Of a DNA stretch of 64,000 bases, positions 40,116 through 49,103 are shown piece by piece (position 1 is the stretch's first letter; each line of letters begins with the position of its first letter). A program made the translations under genes and the position numbers. A model generated the notes under the pieces. The model was not told the DNA's origin. It worked only from the letters and a program-made list of their open reading frames with translations, and did not search any database. This DNA is from Gammaproteobacteria bacterium (lineage in GTDB: Bacteria; Pseudomonadota; Gammaproteobacteria; JASBUN01): assembly GCA_030147845.1 (NCBI GenBank), contig JASBUN010000036.1, forward strand, positions 151,926 to 215,925. Direction: 5' to 3'.

Positions 40116-40317
40116 ACTGTTTCCTTTTCCGTATATATAGCTGCCGACACTGATCGCTCACAGCGTCGGCACAATAGTTTATCTTGACTTGTTAGCATAC
40201 GGCGAATGCGCGCGGAAGAGAAATGTACGGGAATCGGTAGCCGCCCGCAGCAACAGATTCGACGTCGATCGTAGTTACGCTATAGTCTGAATGCCTATAG
40301 AAAGTGAGGGACCCTCT

Positions 40318-40938
40318 ATGGTCGAGATCAGTACGCTCGAATTCGCCCTAATGGTGCAGGCGCTATTGATCGTCTGCGTGTTGCTGGCGGTGTGGATGGC
40401 GCGTCTTCGTAGAACGCGCGCGCAGTTGGCACGGCTGCGCCGACAGCCTACCGTAGGCGGTTATTTTCGTGAGCATTCGGGACATATGCGGGCGGCGCTG
40501 GCAGAAGATACATTGGACGCCGACAGCCGGCGCAGCGCCAACTTACGACTCGCCTACCTCGAACTTGAGCGCGCCACGCTCGATACGACCGATCTTGCTC
40601 CCAACTGGTGGCGCGATTTGCATCTCGGCCTATGCGTACATTGCGGGCAGGCGCATGATAGCGCCACTGAGGTCGAGCCGGCTTCCGCCACCCGCGACCC
40701 GGATGACTCCGAAAACGTCGATATGGCGCAGATACTGAATCAGCAGCTCGCTGCAATCGCCCGACTCGAGCACATATTAGCGGAAAATTCCGACGCCGCG
40801 GCAATCAAAAACGTGCTCGGTGAACCGATCGAGCAACTGCGGCTGTCGACGCGAGAACTCAAATTCTGCACCGATATGATGGAGGAAGAAAACGACTTTC
40901 TGCGCGGCCAGATCCGTGCCCTGGTAAGTGAGCAATAG
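40318..40938 (+). CDS. membrane-anchored coiled-coil protein of unknown function
   Basis: A 206-residue protein starting at ATG 40,318 (GTGAGGGA upstream; the frame opens at 40,291). Residues about 6-27 are one transmembrane helix (FALMVQALLIVCVLLAVWMA), then a basic segment, a helical stretch with RRSANLRLAYLELERATLD, a CVHCGQAH motif near residue 110, and a final coiled coil (QLAAIARLEHILAENSD onward). The CxxC plus two His residues could bind a metal, but only one such site is visible. No family recognised. Convergent with nothing; tatA follows after a structured gap. Confidence 0.6.
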   Translation: MVEISTLEFALMVQALLIVCVLLAVWMARLRRTRAQLARLRRQPTVGGYFREHSGHMRAALAEDTLDADSRRSANLRLAYLELERATLDTTDLAPNWWRDLHLGLCVHCGQAHDSATEVEPASATRDPDDSENVDMAQILNQQLAAIARLEHILAENSDAAAIKNVLGEPIEQLRLSTRELKFCTDMMEEENDFLRGQIRALVSEQ

Positions 40939-41320
40939 CGACCCAGAGCGCCCGGGCGCGTCCGCGCGGTGCTTGCTACTTGGTGATAGGGCGAAGAAGG
41001 TATCCGGTGTATCCGCAAAATTTTGCGGAGCGACGAGCCCCTAGTCATGACGAGGGGATACGCGGAAAATATAGACGCCGGCGGCCGGCGCGCCGACCGG
41101 TTCGGGATGGCTCTCGCCGCGCAAATGGACTATTCTGGGCGTGCTGAGCTTCGCCGGCAGGTATCACGCACGGCCGTGTTTTGACGACGGTGTCATCCGC
41201 AATACGCATGCGTTAGCGGTTGATTCTCGTGCTTGCTTGGAGCGCTATGCCACGCGCCTGACAATGCATCCGCGCGTTTACGCTCCGCGCGCATAGGCGC
41301 AGAAATTATCGAGGTTGATT
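40939..41320. other. 382-bp intergenic region with a compact folded element
   Basis: No gene seen. Between 41,000 and 41,061 GTATCC and GGATAC can close a stem around an exact 18-base palindrome, TCCGCAAAATTTTGCGGA (41,012-41,029), and an almost perfect 20-base palindrome beginning CCCCTAGTCA (41,038-41,057). It may end the upstream gene, act on tatA, or be a protein-binding site. Confidence 0.55.
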
Positions 41321-41548
41321 ATGGGCTTGGACAGCGTTTGGCATTGGCTCGTGTTGTTAGTGATTGCGTTGCTGGTGTTTGGTACCAAGAAGGTTCGCCA
41401 CCTGGGATCGGACCTCGGCGCGGCCATCCGCGATTTTAAGAAAGGCCTCGCGAGCGACGAGGAAACCAACCGCAACAACGGTGAACCGTTGCGCACTTCC
41501 GAACCCGGCCCGAGCACTGCGCAACAGCAGGATTCCCGCAAAACCTGA
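41321..41548 (+). CDS. tatA: TatA/E, Sec-independent translocase subunit
   Basis: A 75-residue TatA-type protein. It opens with MGLDSVWHWLVLLVIALLVFG (shown here to residue 20 or so), one transmembrane helix, then FGTKKVRHLGSDLGAAIRDFKKGL, the amphipathic helix with the conserved Phe-Gly hinge, and an acidic, Ser/Pro-rich tail. It forms the variable-size export pore with TatBC. tatB and tatC are not nearby, so it is either a second TatA/TatE copy or the locus is split. ATG at 41,321 behind GAGGTTG. Confidence 0.9.
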   Translation: MGLDSVWHWLVLLVIALLVFGTKKVRHLGSDLGAAIRDFKKGLASDEETNRNNGEPLRTSEPGPSTAQQQDSRKT

Positions 41549-41610
41549 CAGCGCGCTGGATTGACGCCCAAGCCCGGGCCGGCGCCGCTCGCCGCGACGT
41601 CGGCTTCCGC

Positions 41611-43317
41611 TCAGGCAGCCACCCCGGGTGCCGGCACATCCGACTCGGCGTGTAGCGCCTCATCCTGCTGGCGTCGCATCCAGGCCTCGATACGGGCGTC
41701 GGCAACCTGATGCTGGCGCAGCACGGCGGCGGCAAGATCAATGCCTTTGGGCACGCTGCGATTGACGACTGCGACCATACCGAGTTTGTCGAAACGGTGC
41801 CGATCGGCGTCGGTGTCGACACCGACAAAGCGCTTTAAATTGGGATAGCGCTCACGCAATGTCGGCGTCAAATCGCGTGAAATCTCATACCGATTTATCG
41901 TCACGACCGCGGTCGGTCGATCCGCCATGTCCAGAGTCTCGGCCAACCGCAAGTCGGCCAAATCGCCGTAGGCAACCGGATAACCGTCAGCCTCGGCGCG
42001 TACGAAACGATCGTGGTCCATCTCTACCGCCAGGTAGTCGATAGCGTGCGCGCCTAACGCATCGGCCACGCGCCGACCTACTTCACCCATGCCGAAAATC
42101 ACCACCGGCGCCACTTTCGTAGATGCAGAAACATTGTCTTTGGCGCTCAGATCACGTTCCGCCAGGCGCCGTGCGACGCGATTGCCGAGGCTGGACAACG
42201 CCGGCGTAACGGCCAGACTTGCGGCGACGGCGATCACCAAAATCGTGGTAAGGTTCTCGCCGATGGCCGAGCGCAGCGCCGGCATGGCCAAAATCACGAA
42301 CGCGAATTCACTCACTTGCGACAACAACATGGCCAGTTGCACGGCCGTACGCGTCGGTATGCCGAGCATGCGTGCGGCGGCGTAGGTCAATACCGCCTTG
42401 ATCAGCACCAAGCCCGCGAGCACGGCCAGTATCGTCGGCCAACCCTGAAGCGCAGCGCCGATATTCAGCGACATGCCGATCGAAATGAAGAAAAACCCCA
42501 TCAACAGGCCACGGAAGGGTTTGGCTTCGGTGCGCACCAGGTGCCGGTACGGTGTCTCGGAGATCGCCATACCACCGAGAAAAGCGCCGAGCGTCAAGGA
42601 TAAACCCAAAGCGCCGGTGGCCGCCGCCGTCACCAACACCACCAGCAGCGCGACCGCAGTGAATAGTTCCTCACTACGGGTGCGACCCATCATGCGAAAT
42701 AGCGTGCCGATGATGTAGCGTCCAACCAGTACCGCAGCCAGAAAAGCGATCGCGCCCTTGATCGCCGCGGCACCCAGCACCATGCCCAGGGAGGTCTGTG
42801 GTTGCGCCAGCGAGGCGGCGAAAATCAGCAGAAAAATCGCGCACACGTCTTGGAACACCAACACGGCGGTAGTGGATAGTCCGACCGGGCAATGTTGCTG
42901 ATTGCGCTCGGCGAGAATCTGTACGCCAACCGCGGTCGAAGATAGCGCCAAGGTCGCGCCCGCCAGAAACGCGATTGGCGGCGTCAGCCCCAAACCGATG
43001 CCGATAAGACCCAGCACCAATCCCACGCCGCCGACTTGTAGCGGCCCAAGCCCGAGGATATCCCGGCGCGCCGCCCAGACGTGCGACAGCGAAAAATTCA
43101 AACCGATGTCGTACATCAAAAACACCACGCCCAACTCCGCCAGCAGGCGCGTGGTTGAATCCTCGTGGATCAAATCGTAGCCAGACGGCCCAATTACGAT
43201 GCCGGCCACCAGATAACCGACGATCGGACTCAACCCCAGACGCCGCGCCAGCAGAATGGAGACAATGCCGGTTAACAGCAGTTCTATGGTCGGAATCAGG
43301 ACCTCAATACCGTGCAT
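41611..43317 (-). CDS. Kef-type cation:proton antiporter with TrkA-N domain
   Basis: A 568-residue monovalent cation antiporter of the CPA2 family. Residues 1 to about 390 form 11 to 13 transmembrane segments with GVVFLMYDIGLNFSLSHVW and FLAGATLALSSTAVGVQILAER. Residues from about 405 form a TrkA-N (RCK) NAD-binding domain with VVIFGMGEVGRRVADALG. It resembles YbaL/KefB of E. coli and probably moves K+ or Na+ out in exchange for protons. Ends in an acidic tail. The start at 43,317 is ATG. Convergent to tatA; divergent from the DsrE gene. Confidence 0.88.
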   Translation of the reverse strand: MHGIEVLIPTIELLLTGIVSILLARRLGLSPIVGYLVAGIVIGPSGYDLIHEDSTTRLLAELGVVFLMYDIGLNFSLSHVWAARRDILGLGPLQVGGVGLVLGLIGIGLGLTPPIAFLAGATLALSSTAVGVQILAERNQQHCPVGLSTTAVLVFQDVCAIFLLIFAASLAQPQTSLGMVLGAAAIKGAIAFLAAVLVGRYIIGTLFRMMGRTRSEELFTAVALLVVLVTAAATGALGLSLTLGAFLGGMAISETPYRHLVRTEAKPFRGLLMGFFFISIGMSLNIGAALQGWPTILAVLAGLVLIKAVLTYAAARMLGIPTRTAVQLAMLLSQVSEFAFVILAMPALRSAIGENLTTILVIAVAASLAVTPALSSLGNRVARRLAERDLSAKDNVSASTKVAPVVIFGMGEVGRRVADALGAHAIDYLAVEMDHDRFVRAEADGYPVAYGDLADLRLAETLDMADRPTAVVTINRYEISRDLTPTLRERYPNLKRFVGVDTDADRHRFDKLGMVAVVNRSVPKGIDLAAAVLRQHQVADARIEAWMRRQQDEALHAESDVPAPGVAA

Positions 43318-43552
43318 ACGACCGTACTCCCTTGACCCGCGCGCCGTGGCCGCCGCCCGCCAATCCGCCGCATCTTAATCGCAACATGAATCTTTTGTAA
43401 CTTGTGCGCGCCCTACAATCCGGCGTAATTGTGGACGGATCAGTACGACTGAGTTGCTTGCTTGCGCCGCGCTTGGCCAGACACTCCAATAACATAGTCA
43501 GCGGCCAGGCAATCGTACTGAAAATCCAAAATAACAGATGGAGGAGAACACC

Positions 43553-44047
43553 ATGAACAACCGCCAGAACCGCCGTCCGGCGGCGCGCCTCGCCGTCGCC
43601 GCGGGCGCAGTGCTCGGCCTGCTTTCGCTGTCCGCGACCGCGAGTAGCTTCCACGGTGCCGAAGCCGCCCCTCACAAGACCTATCACGCGATTTTTCAAA
43701 TCGATAGCGGCAGCAGCCATATCATCAAGAAGACCTTGAACAATATCGAAAATCTTCTACACGACCCGAGGCTGCAAGGACACATCAAGATTGAGTTGAT
43801 CGCCAACAGCAAGGGCATCAACGTCTACATGAAGAACAACGGCCTCGAGAAAAAGTTGCGTCACCTGCAAGGAGAAGGCGTGATCCTCGCGCAGTGCAAC
43901 AACACGCTGCACGAATTGCACGTGGCGCGTAAGGAGCTTTATCCCTTTGTCTCGATAGTACCCTCCGGGGTCGGCGAGATCACCTTGCGCGAAGCCCAGG
44001 GCTGGGCCTATATCCATCCATCGACGCCGCCGAGCAATAACCTGTAA
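43553..44047 (+). CDS. exported DsrE-fold protein, copy 2
   Basis: A 164-residue protein starting ATG 43,553 behind GGAGGAGA. Residues 1 to about 35 are a signal peptide with an Arg-rich start (MNNRQNRRPAARLAVAAGAV). The mature domain has the DsrE pattern: THAIFQIDSGS-like strand (here YHAIFQIDSGSSHIIKKTL), IKIELIANSKGINVYMKNN and GVILAQCNNTLHEL, whose single Cys sits where DsrE/YchN proteins carry a reactive Cys. The protein should act in the periplasm, possibly on sulfane sulfur. A perfect hairpin follows. A second exported DsrE protein is at 27,229. Confidence 0.8.
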   Translation: MNNRQNRRPAARLAVAAGAVLGLLSLSATASSFHGAEAAPHKTYHAIFQIDSGSSHIIKKTLNNIENLLHDPRLQGHIKIELIANSKGINVYMKNNGLEKKLRHLQGEGVILAQCNNTLHELHVARKELYPFVSIVPSGVGEITLREAQGWAYIHPSTPPSNNL

Positions 44048-44053
44048 TCGTGA

Positions 44054-44079
44054 GCCGACGCCCCGTGCGGGGCGTCGGC
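44054..44079. terminator. bidirectional terminator hairpin
   Basis: GCCGACGCCCC and GGGGCGTCGGC form a perfect 11-pair stem over GTGC between two convergent genes. No long U-run is present on either side, but the stem is very stable. Confidence 0.65.
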
Positions 44080-44086
44080 GCCACCT

Positions 44087-45259
44087 TTAGCGCATTCGCT
44101 GACGCGGCAGCGGACCGGCCGGCAAACCGGGCGTCTGCAAGGTCGCAATCGCGCCCAAGCCAACGTTGATCCACAGCACCGTCTCGCTACTCCAGTGCGA
44201 AGCCAAGCCGCCCAAGGCCATCACCGCAACGGCGCCGAAACCGTTCGCCAACCCCAACGATAAGCCCGCACCCAAGGAACGATTTTCGGGCAAAACATCC
44301 TGCCCCATGAGTATGCTCAACGGCAAACTCGAGAACAGCGCTATACCCAGCAGGCCCAAAATCACCCATAGCCATGGCCCGGACACTAATAGGAAAGCGG
44401 CCAGCAGCAGCGTCGACAGCAGGTTGGCGGCATACAACACGGGCCGGCGGCCGAACCGATCCGCCAAGTGGCCGCCGGCAAGATTGCCGACGATGCCCAC
44501 GACCAGCAATACCGTGATCAATGATGCACCACCGACCAGCGAGCCGCCCTGTTCCTGCCAGATCAAAGGTACGAACGTAACCAGACTGAAAATCATGGTC
44601 GCCCGCAGCGCCGAGTAGCTGACCACGTTGACAAGATCGCGCCGATGCCGGCGCCATTGAATCGGCGGTGTATCCGGGTGTCGCGGCGGCAGCCGCGGCA
44701 CTTGGCGATAGAGCAGCGGCACGGTCAGCAGCGCCGGCAGCGCCAGCATCCAGACCGCGCCGAGGCCGCCGTAAACGACAATCAAGCTACCCAGCAGAGG
44801 CCAAACGCCACGACCCAATTCGCCGCCAACCAAAAAAATGGACATGAACATGCCATCGCGCCCGGCGCCGAGCTGCCGTACCGCCGCCAGCGCCTGCGGA
44901 TGAAACATGGAGTTGGTTACGCCGATGGTCATCAACACCGCCAGCAAGGACCAATAGCCGGGCGCGAGACCGATGGCCGCCCCACCGATGGTGCTGCCGG
45001 CAATACCCATAAAAATCATGCGGCGACCGCCGATACGATCGGAAAACCAGCCGTATAGGGGCTGCAAGGCCTGCCCCAGCAATAGCGCACCCATGATGCT
45101 GCCGGCCAACTCGACCGGCAGATCCCGCGCCAGCAACACGGCGGGTAATATCCCTGGCAGGTAGTTGGCGGCGCCGTCGTTGAGAAAATGTGCCCACGAC
45201 ATGGTCACGAGACGCGCTCGCGCGGGCGCCGCGGCGCTCACCGGTGGCGGTGAATACAT
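44087..45259 (-). CDS. MFS transporter, fosmidomycin-resistance (Fsr) type
   Basis: A 390-residue major-facilitator exporter with twelve transmembrane segments. Features are SWAHFLNDGAANYLPGILPA at the N-terminus (Fsr-type proteins begin with a similar HxxxD block), YGWFSDRIGGRRMIF (the loop 2-3 motif) and GVTNSMFHPQALAAVRQLG. The second half repeats a loop motif as GHLADRFGRRPVLYA. Drug export is inferred; natural substrate unknown. ATG at 45,259 is the likely start, as the 45,298 start overlaps the next gene's leader. Convergent with the DsrE gene. Confidence 0.87.
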   Translation of the reverse strand: MYSPPPVSAAAPARARLVTMSWAHFLNDGAANYLPGILPAVLLARDLPVELAGSIMGALLLGQALQPLYGWFSDRIGGRRMIFMGIAGSTIGGAAIGLAPGYWSLLAVLMTIGVTNSMFHPQALAAVRQLGAGRDGMFMSIFLVGGELGRGVWPLLGSLIVVYGGLGAVWMLALPALLTVPLLYRQVPRLPPRHPDTPPIQWRRHRRDLVNVVSYSALRATMIFSLVTFVPLIWQEQGGSLVGGASLITVLLVVGIVGNLAGGHLADRFGRRPVLYAANLLSTLLLAAFLLVSGPWLWVILGLLGIALFSSLPLSILMGQDVLPENRSLGAGLSLGLANGFGAVAVMALGGLASHWSSETVLWINVGLGAIATLQTPGLPAGPLPRQRMR

Positions 45260-45391
45260 AGTAATTCCATGGCTTGGTTGGGATCGGAGCGACGCCATTG
45301 TAGCGCATTCGTCGCGCCGCGCTGCACTGCGCGCACGCTGAATGGTGTCACCGACGCTTCAGCATTGTCCCAGGCTGCCGATAACCGGTGT

Positions 45392-46795
45392 ATGGGCCGG
45401 ACGACCGCAATCGCCACACCGCACAATCCGCTGCTCGGCGCCCCGGCTGAATCGGCTGATCAGTTACTATTGTCGGAAGTGATCAGTGCGCTGAGCTACG
45501 CCCTTGATCTTACCGAGGGACAACCGCCGGGCCATTGCATCCGTTCGTGCTGGATCGGCTTTCACCTCGGCCAACGCATCGGCCTCGACACGGCCGAACT
45601 GTGGGATCTTTACTACACCTTGCTGCTCAAAGACGCCGGCTGCAGTAGTAACGCCGCGCGTCTCTGCGAACTGTATGGCCAGGACGATCGCACCACCAAA
45701 CGCGATTTCAAATGGGTCGACACCGACAATAAGACGCAACTGGCGAAATTTGTATTGCAGCACACCGGCGTTCGTGGTCAGCTCGCCGATCGCCTAAAGC
45801 GCCTGTTACACCTCGCTCGGCATGGCCACGAACTGGCCACTGAACTGGTGCAGACGCGCTGCGAACGCGGCGCCGATATCGCTCGTCGCCTCGGCTTCGG
45901 CGAAGCCGTGGCACAGGGCATCCACGCGCTGGACGAGCATTGGGACGGCCGCGGCAAACCATACGGACTGCAAGGCGACGCTATTCCGATCAACGCACGA
46001 ATCGCACTATTGTCGCAAGTTGTCGATGTTTTCCATTCCATCGGCGGGCGCACGGCGGCACTGAACGAGGTGCGCGCGCGTCACGCGACCTGGTTCGATC
46101 CGAGTCTGGTCGATGCGTTCGGGACGCTGTCGGACAATGATGAGCTATGGCGCGGACTGGGTGACGAAAACATCGAGCAACGCGTGCTGGCGCTGGAACC
46201 GGAATGCCGTACACGGGCGCTCGACGATGACTTGTTGGACGACATCGCGCAGGCGTTCGGCCAAGTGGTCGACTCCAAGAGCCCATATACCGCCGGCCAT
46301 AGCGAGCGCGTCGCCCTATACACCGACATGATCGCCAAGCGCATGGGGATCGACGCCGGCCGCCGGCGCTGGCTGCGGCGCGGCGCGCTGCTGCACGACC
46401 TCGGAAAACTCGGGGTGAGCAACTCGATTCTCGACAAAAACGGCGCATTGACCGATGACGAGTGGACTCAAGTCAGATTGCATCCGACCTACACCGAGGA
46501 AATTCTCTCGCGCATCACGCCGTTTCGCGAGCTCGCGCGCGTCGCCGGCGCGCACCATGAGCGACTCGACGGCAAAGGTTATCCCAAGGCGCTGAGTGCG
46601 CGTGACCTATCGATCGAGACACGCATCATTACGGTGTCCGATATTTTCGACGCCATTACCGCGGATCGCCCGTACCGGGGACCGATCCCGGTGCCGGAGG
46701 CGCTGGAGATTATGGGACGCATGGTCGGCGGTGCGCTCGACCCGGTCTGCTATCGTGCGCTGGTCGAGTGCGTCAACGAAGTCGGCGACGCTTAA
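45392..46795 (+). CDS. HD-GYP domain protein, tandem, first domain degenerate
   Basis: A 467-residue cytoplasmic protein with two HD-type domains. The first (about residues 35-260) has lost key residues: LLKDAG stands in place of HDxG and DEHWDGRGKPYG in place of the GYP loop. The second (about 290-460) is complete, with LLHDLGKLG near residue 334 and AHHERLDGKGYP near 388, the diagnostic c-di-GMP phosphodiesterase signature. It should hydrolyse cyclic-di-GMP. No sensor domain or membrane segment, so the first domain may sense. The frame opens at 45,269, but ATG 45,392 is more likely because the leader overlaps the divergent MFS gene. Confidence 0.87.
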   Translation: MGRTTAIATPHNPLLGAPAESADQLLLSEVISALSYALDLTEGQPPGHCIRSCWIGFHLGQRIGLDTAELWDLYYTLLLKDAGCSSNAARLCELYGQDDRTTKRDFKWVDTDNKTQLAKFVLQHTGVRGQLADRLKRLLHLARHGHELATELVQTRCERGADIARRLGFGEAVAQGIHALDEHWDGRGKPYGLQGDAIPINARIALLSQVVDVFHSIGGRTAALNEVRARHATWFDPSLVDAFGTLSDNDELWRGLGDENIEQRVLALEPECRTRALDDDLLDDIAQAFGQVVDSKSPYTAGHSERVALYTDMIAKRMGIDAGRRRWLRRGALLHDLGKLGVSNSILDKNGALTDDEWTQVRLHPTYTEEILSRITPFRELARVAGAHHERLDGKGYPKALSARDLSIETRIITVSDIFDAITADRPYRGPIPVPEALEIMGRMVGGALDPVCYRALVECVNEVGDA

Positions 46796-46877
46796 ACGCA
46801 CCACCGCTGTTCGGCAGCGGCAAAACCACCTGCTACCGACACCCGGCCAATTCACGAGCGCTGCGATGACACCCAGA

Positions 46878-47156
46878 CTAGAGCCGTTTGCCGGCCAGCG
46901 TCGGCGTCTTGTCGGTACGGGTTTCCAGTTTAATGAAGCTGATGAGGCGCATGCTGCCCTGCGCATGCAGCATTTCGTGCAAATCCTCGATCACCCGTAA
47001 GATGCGGCGCAATTCGCCTTCGACATTGGTCCCGGAAGCGTGCGTTTCGACGATCAAGCCGGAGCTGTTCAAAATTTCCACGACTCGTCGAACCTCATTA
47101 CGCACCGAAACGCCAACGCCGATCGGCACCATTTGAATTTCAGCCGTTGCCTGCAC
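46878..47156 (-). CDS. MTH1187/YqgV-type thiamine-binding-fold protein
   Basis: A 92-residue protein of the MTH1187 family (DUF77), small ferredoxin-like domains that bind thiamine or related ligands. The opening AEIQMVPIGVGVSVRNEV and the HASGTNVEGELRRILRVIEDLHEML block (split across the middle) match the family, which has a conserved T-N-xEGE signature. Length is typical. The biological role is unknown. Convergent with the HD-GYP gene; single gene, ATG at 47,156. Confidence 0.85.
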   Translation of the reverse strand: MQATAEIQMVPIGVGVSVRNEVRRVVEILNSSGLIVETHASGTNVEGELRRILRVIEDLHEMLHAQGSMRLISFIKLETRTDKTPTLAGKRL

Positions 47157-47394
47157 GTTTGTACTCCACTATTGGTAGTCCGCCAGATGAGTTGCGCGAC
47201 ACCACGCATGCGCTGCGTAGCGCGAATGCATACAGTATAGCGAGGCAAGCGGCTGCCGCATACGCGACAGCTTGGTGCCTAAAACGACGCTCCGAGCGCG
47301 CGCAATGACGCGCGATCCACGCCGGACAATGGAGACGGCCGCGGCGAGCACCGGCAAACGCCGAGGCAGCAAAGTGTCGTACCAGCGCGTACGT

Positions 47395-48042
47395 CTACAA
47401 GTCCCACAGGCGCTCGATAATCACGCTTGGCTCCAGGCGTTTGGTGTAGTCGGCATTAACAAAGTCGTATGCGATAACACCGTCTTGGCGAATGATATAG
47501 GTTGCCGGTACCGGTAACCTGAAGCTCTCATCGCCGTTGTAGGCCGGCAGATCGATACCAAATTTTTCGTAGATCGGCCGTAATGCGGCCGGCAATTCGA
47601 ACACCAACCCGAGGCGCTCGGCAACCTGGTTGCCGCTATCACTCAGAATATCGATGTTGATGGCGTGACGGTCGGCCGTTTCGGCGGCCTTGTCCGGCGT
47701 TTCCGGCGCCATGCCGACCAGGCGCGCACCCTGTGCCTCGATCTGCGGCAAGGCATCGTGGAGCGCCTTCATTTCCATGTTGCAGTACGGGCACCAACCG
47801 CCACGGTACACGTTCAGGACCAGCGGCGACTGCGCCAGATAATCCGTCAGGCGGCGCTTCTCGCCATGCTGGTTGGGCAGCTCGAAATCCGGCATGCGGT
47901 CGCCGCTGCGCAGTGCATGACCCTCAAGACCGGATGCCTTGAGTTCCTCGGTCGCGCGCGACATGGTAGCCAAAATATCGGCAGGAACATTCTTTGACTT
48001 ATCGGCGTCGTAAGCGTCGATGGCGGACTTGAGCGTCGTCAT
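47395..48042 (-). CDS. peroxiredoxin-like AhpC/TSA protein
   Basis: A 215-residue thioredoxin-fold peroxidase. The core has DRMPDFELPNQHGEKRRL, then VLNVYRGGWCPYCNMEMKAL with the Cys84-x-x-Cys87 pair in place of the usual single peroxidatic Cys. This CPYC version belongs to a peroxiredoxin-like group distinct from classical Prx. The late MAPETPDKAAETADRHA block is conserved. It is transcribed divergently from a TetR regulator across a 130-base gap that contains a long inverted repeat, so expression is probably repressed by the regulator and induced by some electrophile or oxidant. ATG at 48,042. Confidence 0.87.
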   Translation of the reverse strand: MTTLKSAIDAYDADKSKNVPADILATMSRATEELKASGLEGHALRSGDRMPDFELPNQHGEKRRLTDYLAQSPLVLNVYRGGWCPYCNMEMKALHDALPQIEAQGARLVGMAPETPDKAAETADRHAINIDILSDSGNQVAERLGLVFELPAALRPIYEKFGIDLPAYNGDESFRLPVPATYIIRQDGVIAYDFVNADYTKRLEPSVIIERLWDL

Positions 48043-48061
48043 GGGCGTTGATCTCCTGATG

Positions 48062-48114
48062 TTGTTGAATGATTGCTAAATAATACTAGACAATTTTGAG
48101 CAATCGTTCAACAA
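48062..48114. promoter_or_regulatory. long inverted repeat, likely TetR operator
   Basis: Arms TTGTTGAATGATTGCT (48,062-48,077) and AGCAATCGTTCAACAA (48,099-48,114) are reverse complements at 15 of 16 bases, with a 21-base AT-rich spacer. It lies between the divergent peroxiredoxin and TetR genes, 20 bases from the former's start, where repressor binding would block both promoters. Confidence 0.75.
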
Positions 48115-48171
48115 TAAACTGATCTAGTCCGCAACCAAGTCGTGCCGCACCCGCGGCCGGAGGATGTGCGT

Positions 48172-48756
48172 TTGGCAAGACCGCGTCAATTCGAACGGCA
48201 GCAAGTCCTGGACCGCGCCATGCACCTATTCTGGGAGCGTGGTTATTGCGCCACCAACATGGCCGCGCTGGTCGAGGCCACGCACCTCAAGCCGGGTAGC
48301 CTGTATGCCGCGTTTCAGTCGAAACAGGGGTTGTTTCTGGCGGCGCTGGACTACTACAGCGAACGCGGTGCAGCTCATATAGAAAAGCTGCTGAGCAATG
48401 CCGATTCGCCCCTCACCGGCATCCGCGCTTATTTTCGCGAGCTGGCCGAAAATGCCTCGGTCGGCGGACGTGCGCATAGTTGCTTGCTGGTCAACAGCGC
48501 GCTTGAGTTGGGTGACCGCAACGCCGCCGTACACGCACGCGTAAGCCATCATCTTGAACGCATAGAAGCGCTGTTTCGGCGGGCGCTACAGACGGCCCAA
48601 GCCAACGGTGAATTATCACGCGAACAACAACCGCAAGCGTTGGCGGCGTTTCTCATGTCCAGCATTTGGGGATTGCGCGTGCTTGGCGCCAGCGCGCCGT
48701 CACCGCAACGCGCGCGCACGGTCGTGGATCAGATTTTGAAGGTGCTCGACCACTGA
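48172..48756 (+). CDS. TetR-family transcriptional regulator
   Basis: A 194-residue repressor with an N-terminal helix-turn-helix (VLDRAMHLFWERGYCATNMA, then LVEATHLKPGSLYAAFQSKQ) and a ligand-binding C-terminal domain. The frame opens at 48,142, but GGAGG at 48,159-48,163 lies eight bases before TTG 48,172, and the protein then starts MARPRQFERQQ, the usual beginning of this subgroup, so I take TTG as start. It should bind the inverted repeat upstream and control the divergent peroxiredoxin gene and itself. Confidence 0.88.
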   Translation: MARPRQFERQQVLDRAMHLFWERGYCATNMAALVEATHLKPGSLYAAFQSKQGLFLAALDYYSERGAAHIEKLLSNADSPLTGIRAYFRELAENASVGGRAHSCLLVNSALELGDRNAAVHARVSHHLERIEALFRRALQTAQANGELSREQQPQALAAFLMSSIWGLRVLGASAPSPQRARTVVDQILKVLDH

Positions 48757-49103
48757 ACAATCACGCCCCTGGTTCCGCACAATCGGGTTGCCGGCGGCAA
48801 CTTCCAAAGCAGCAACCATGATCGCTCAATGGATCGGTTCCCGGCGTTACAAACGAGCGTTGAACGCTAGCCAATGACCGTCGAGCTGCCCGGGTCTTAC
48901 TTCGCCGATGGAACTGTACCGATGGCGCGCCGATCATGCGTCAACGCGGCATTCGATAGCGCACAGATTAGGAGCGAAACAAACCCGCCTGCCGCCCCGT
49001 CGTGAGCGGGAGCGGGGTTGGTACGTCCGATGACGGGCGGCGGGCCGGTTACGGATGAAAAGCCTCGCGGCAGGGCGGCTAGACACCCGCACCTTGAACG
49101 ACG
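48757..49103. other. 347-bp region, no gene seen
   Basis: Only short frames without ribosome sites. A small hairpin GTTGCC/GGCAAC at about 48,788-48,802 may end the TetR transcript. No promoter stood out. Confidence 0.45.
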
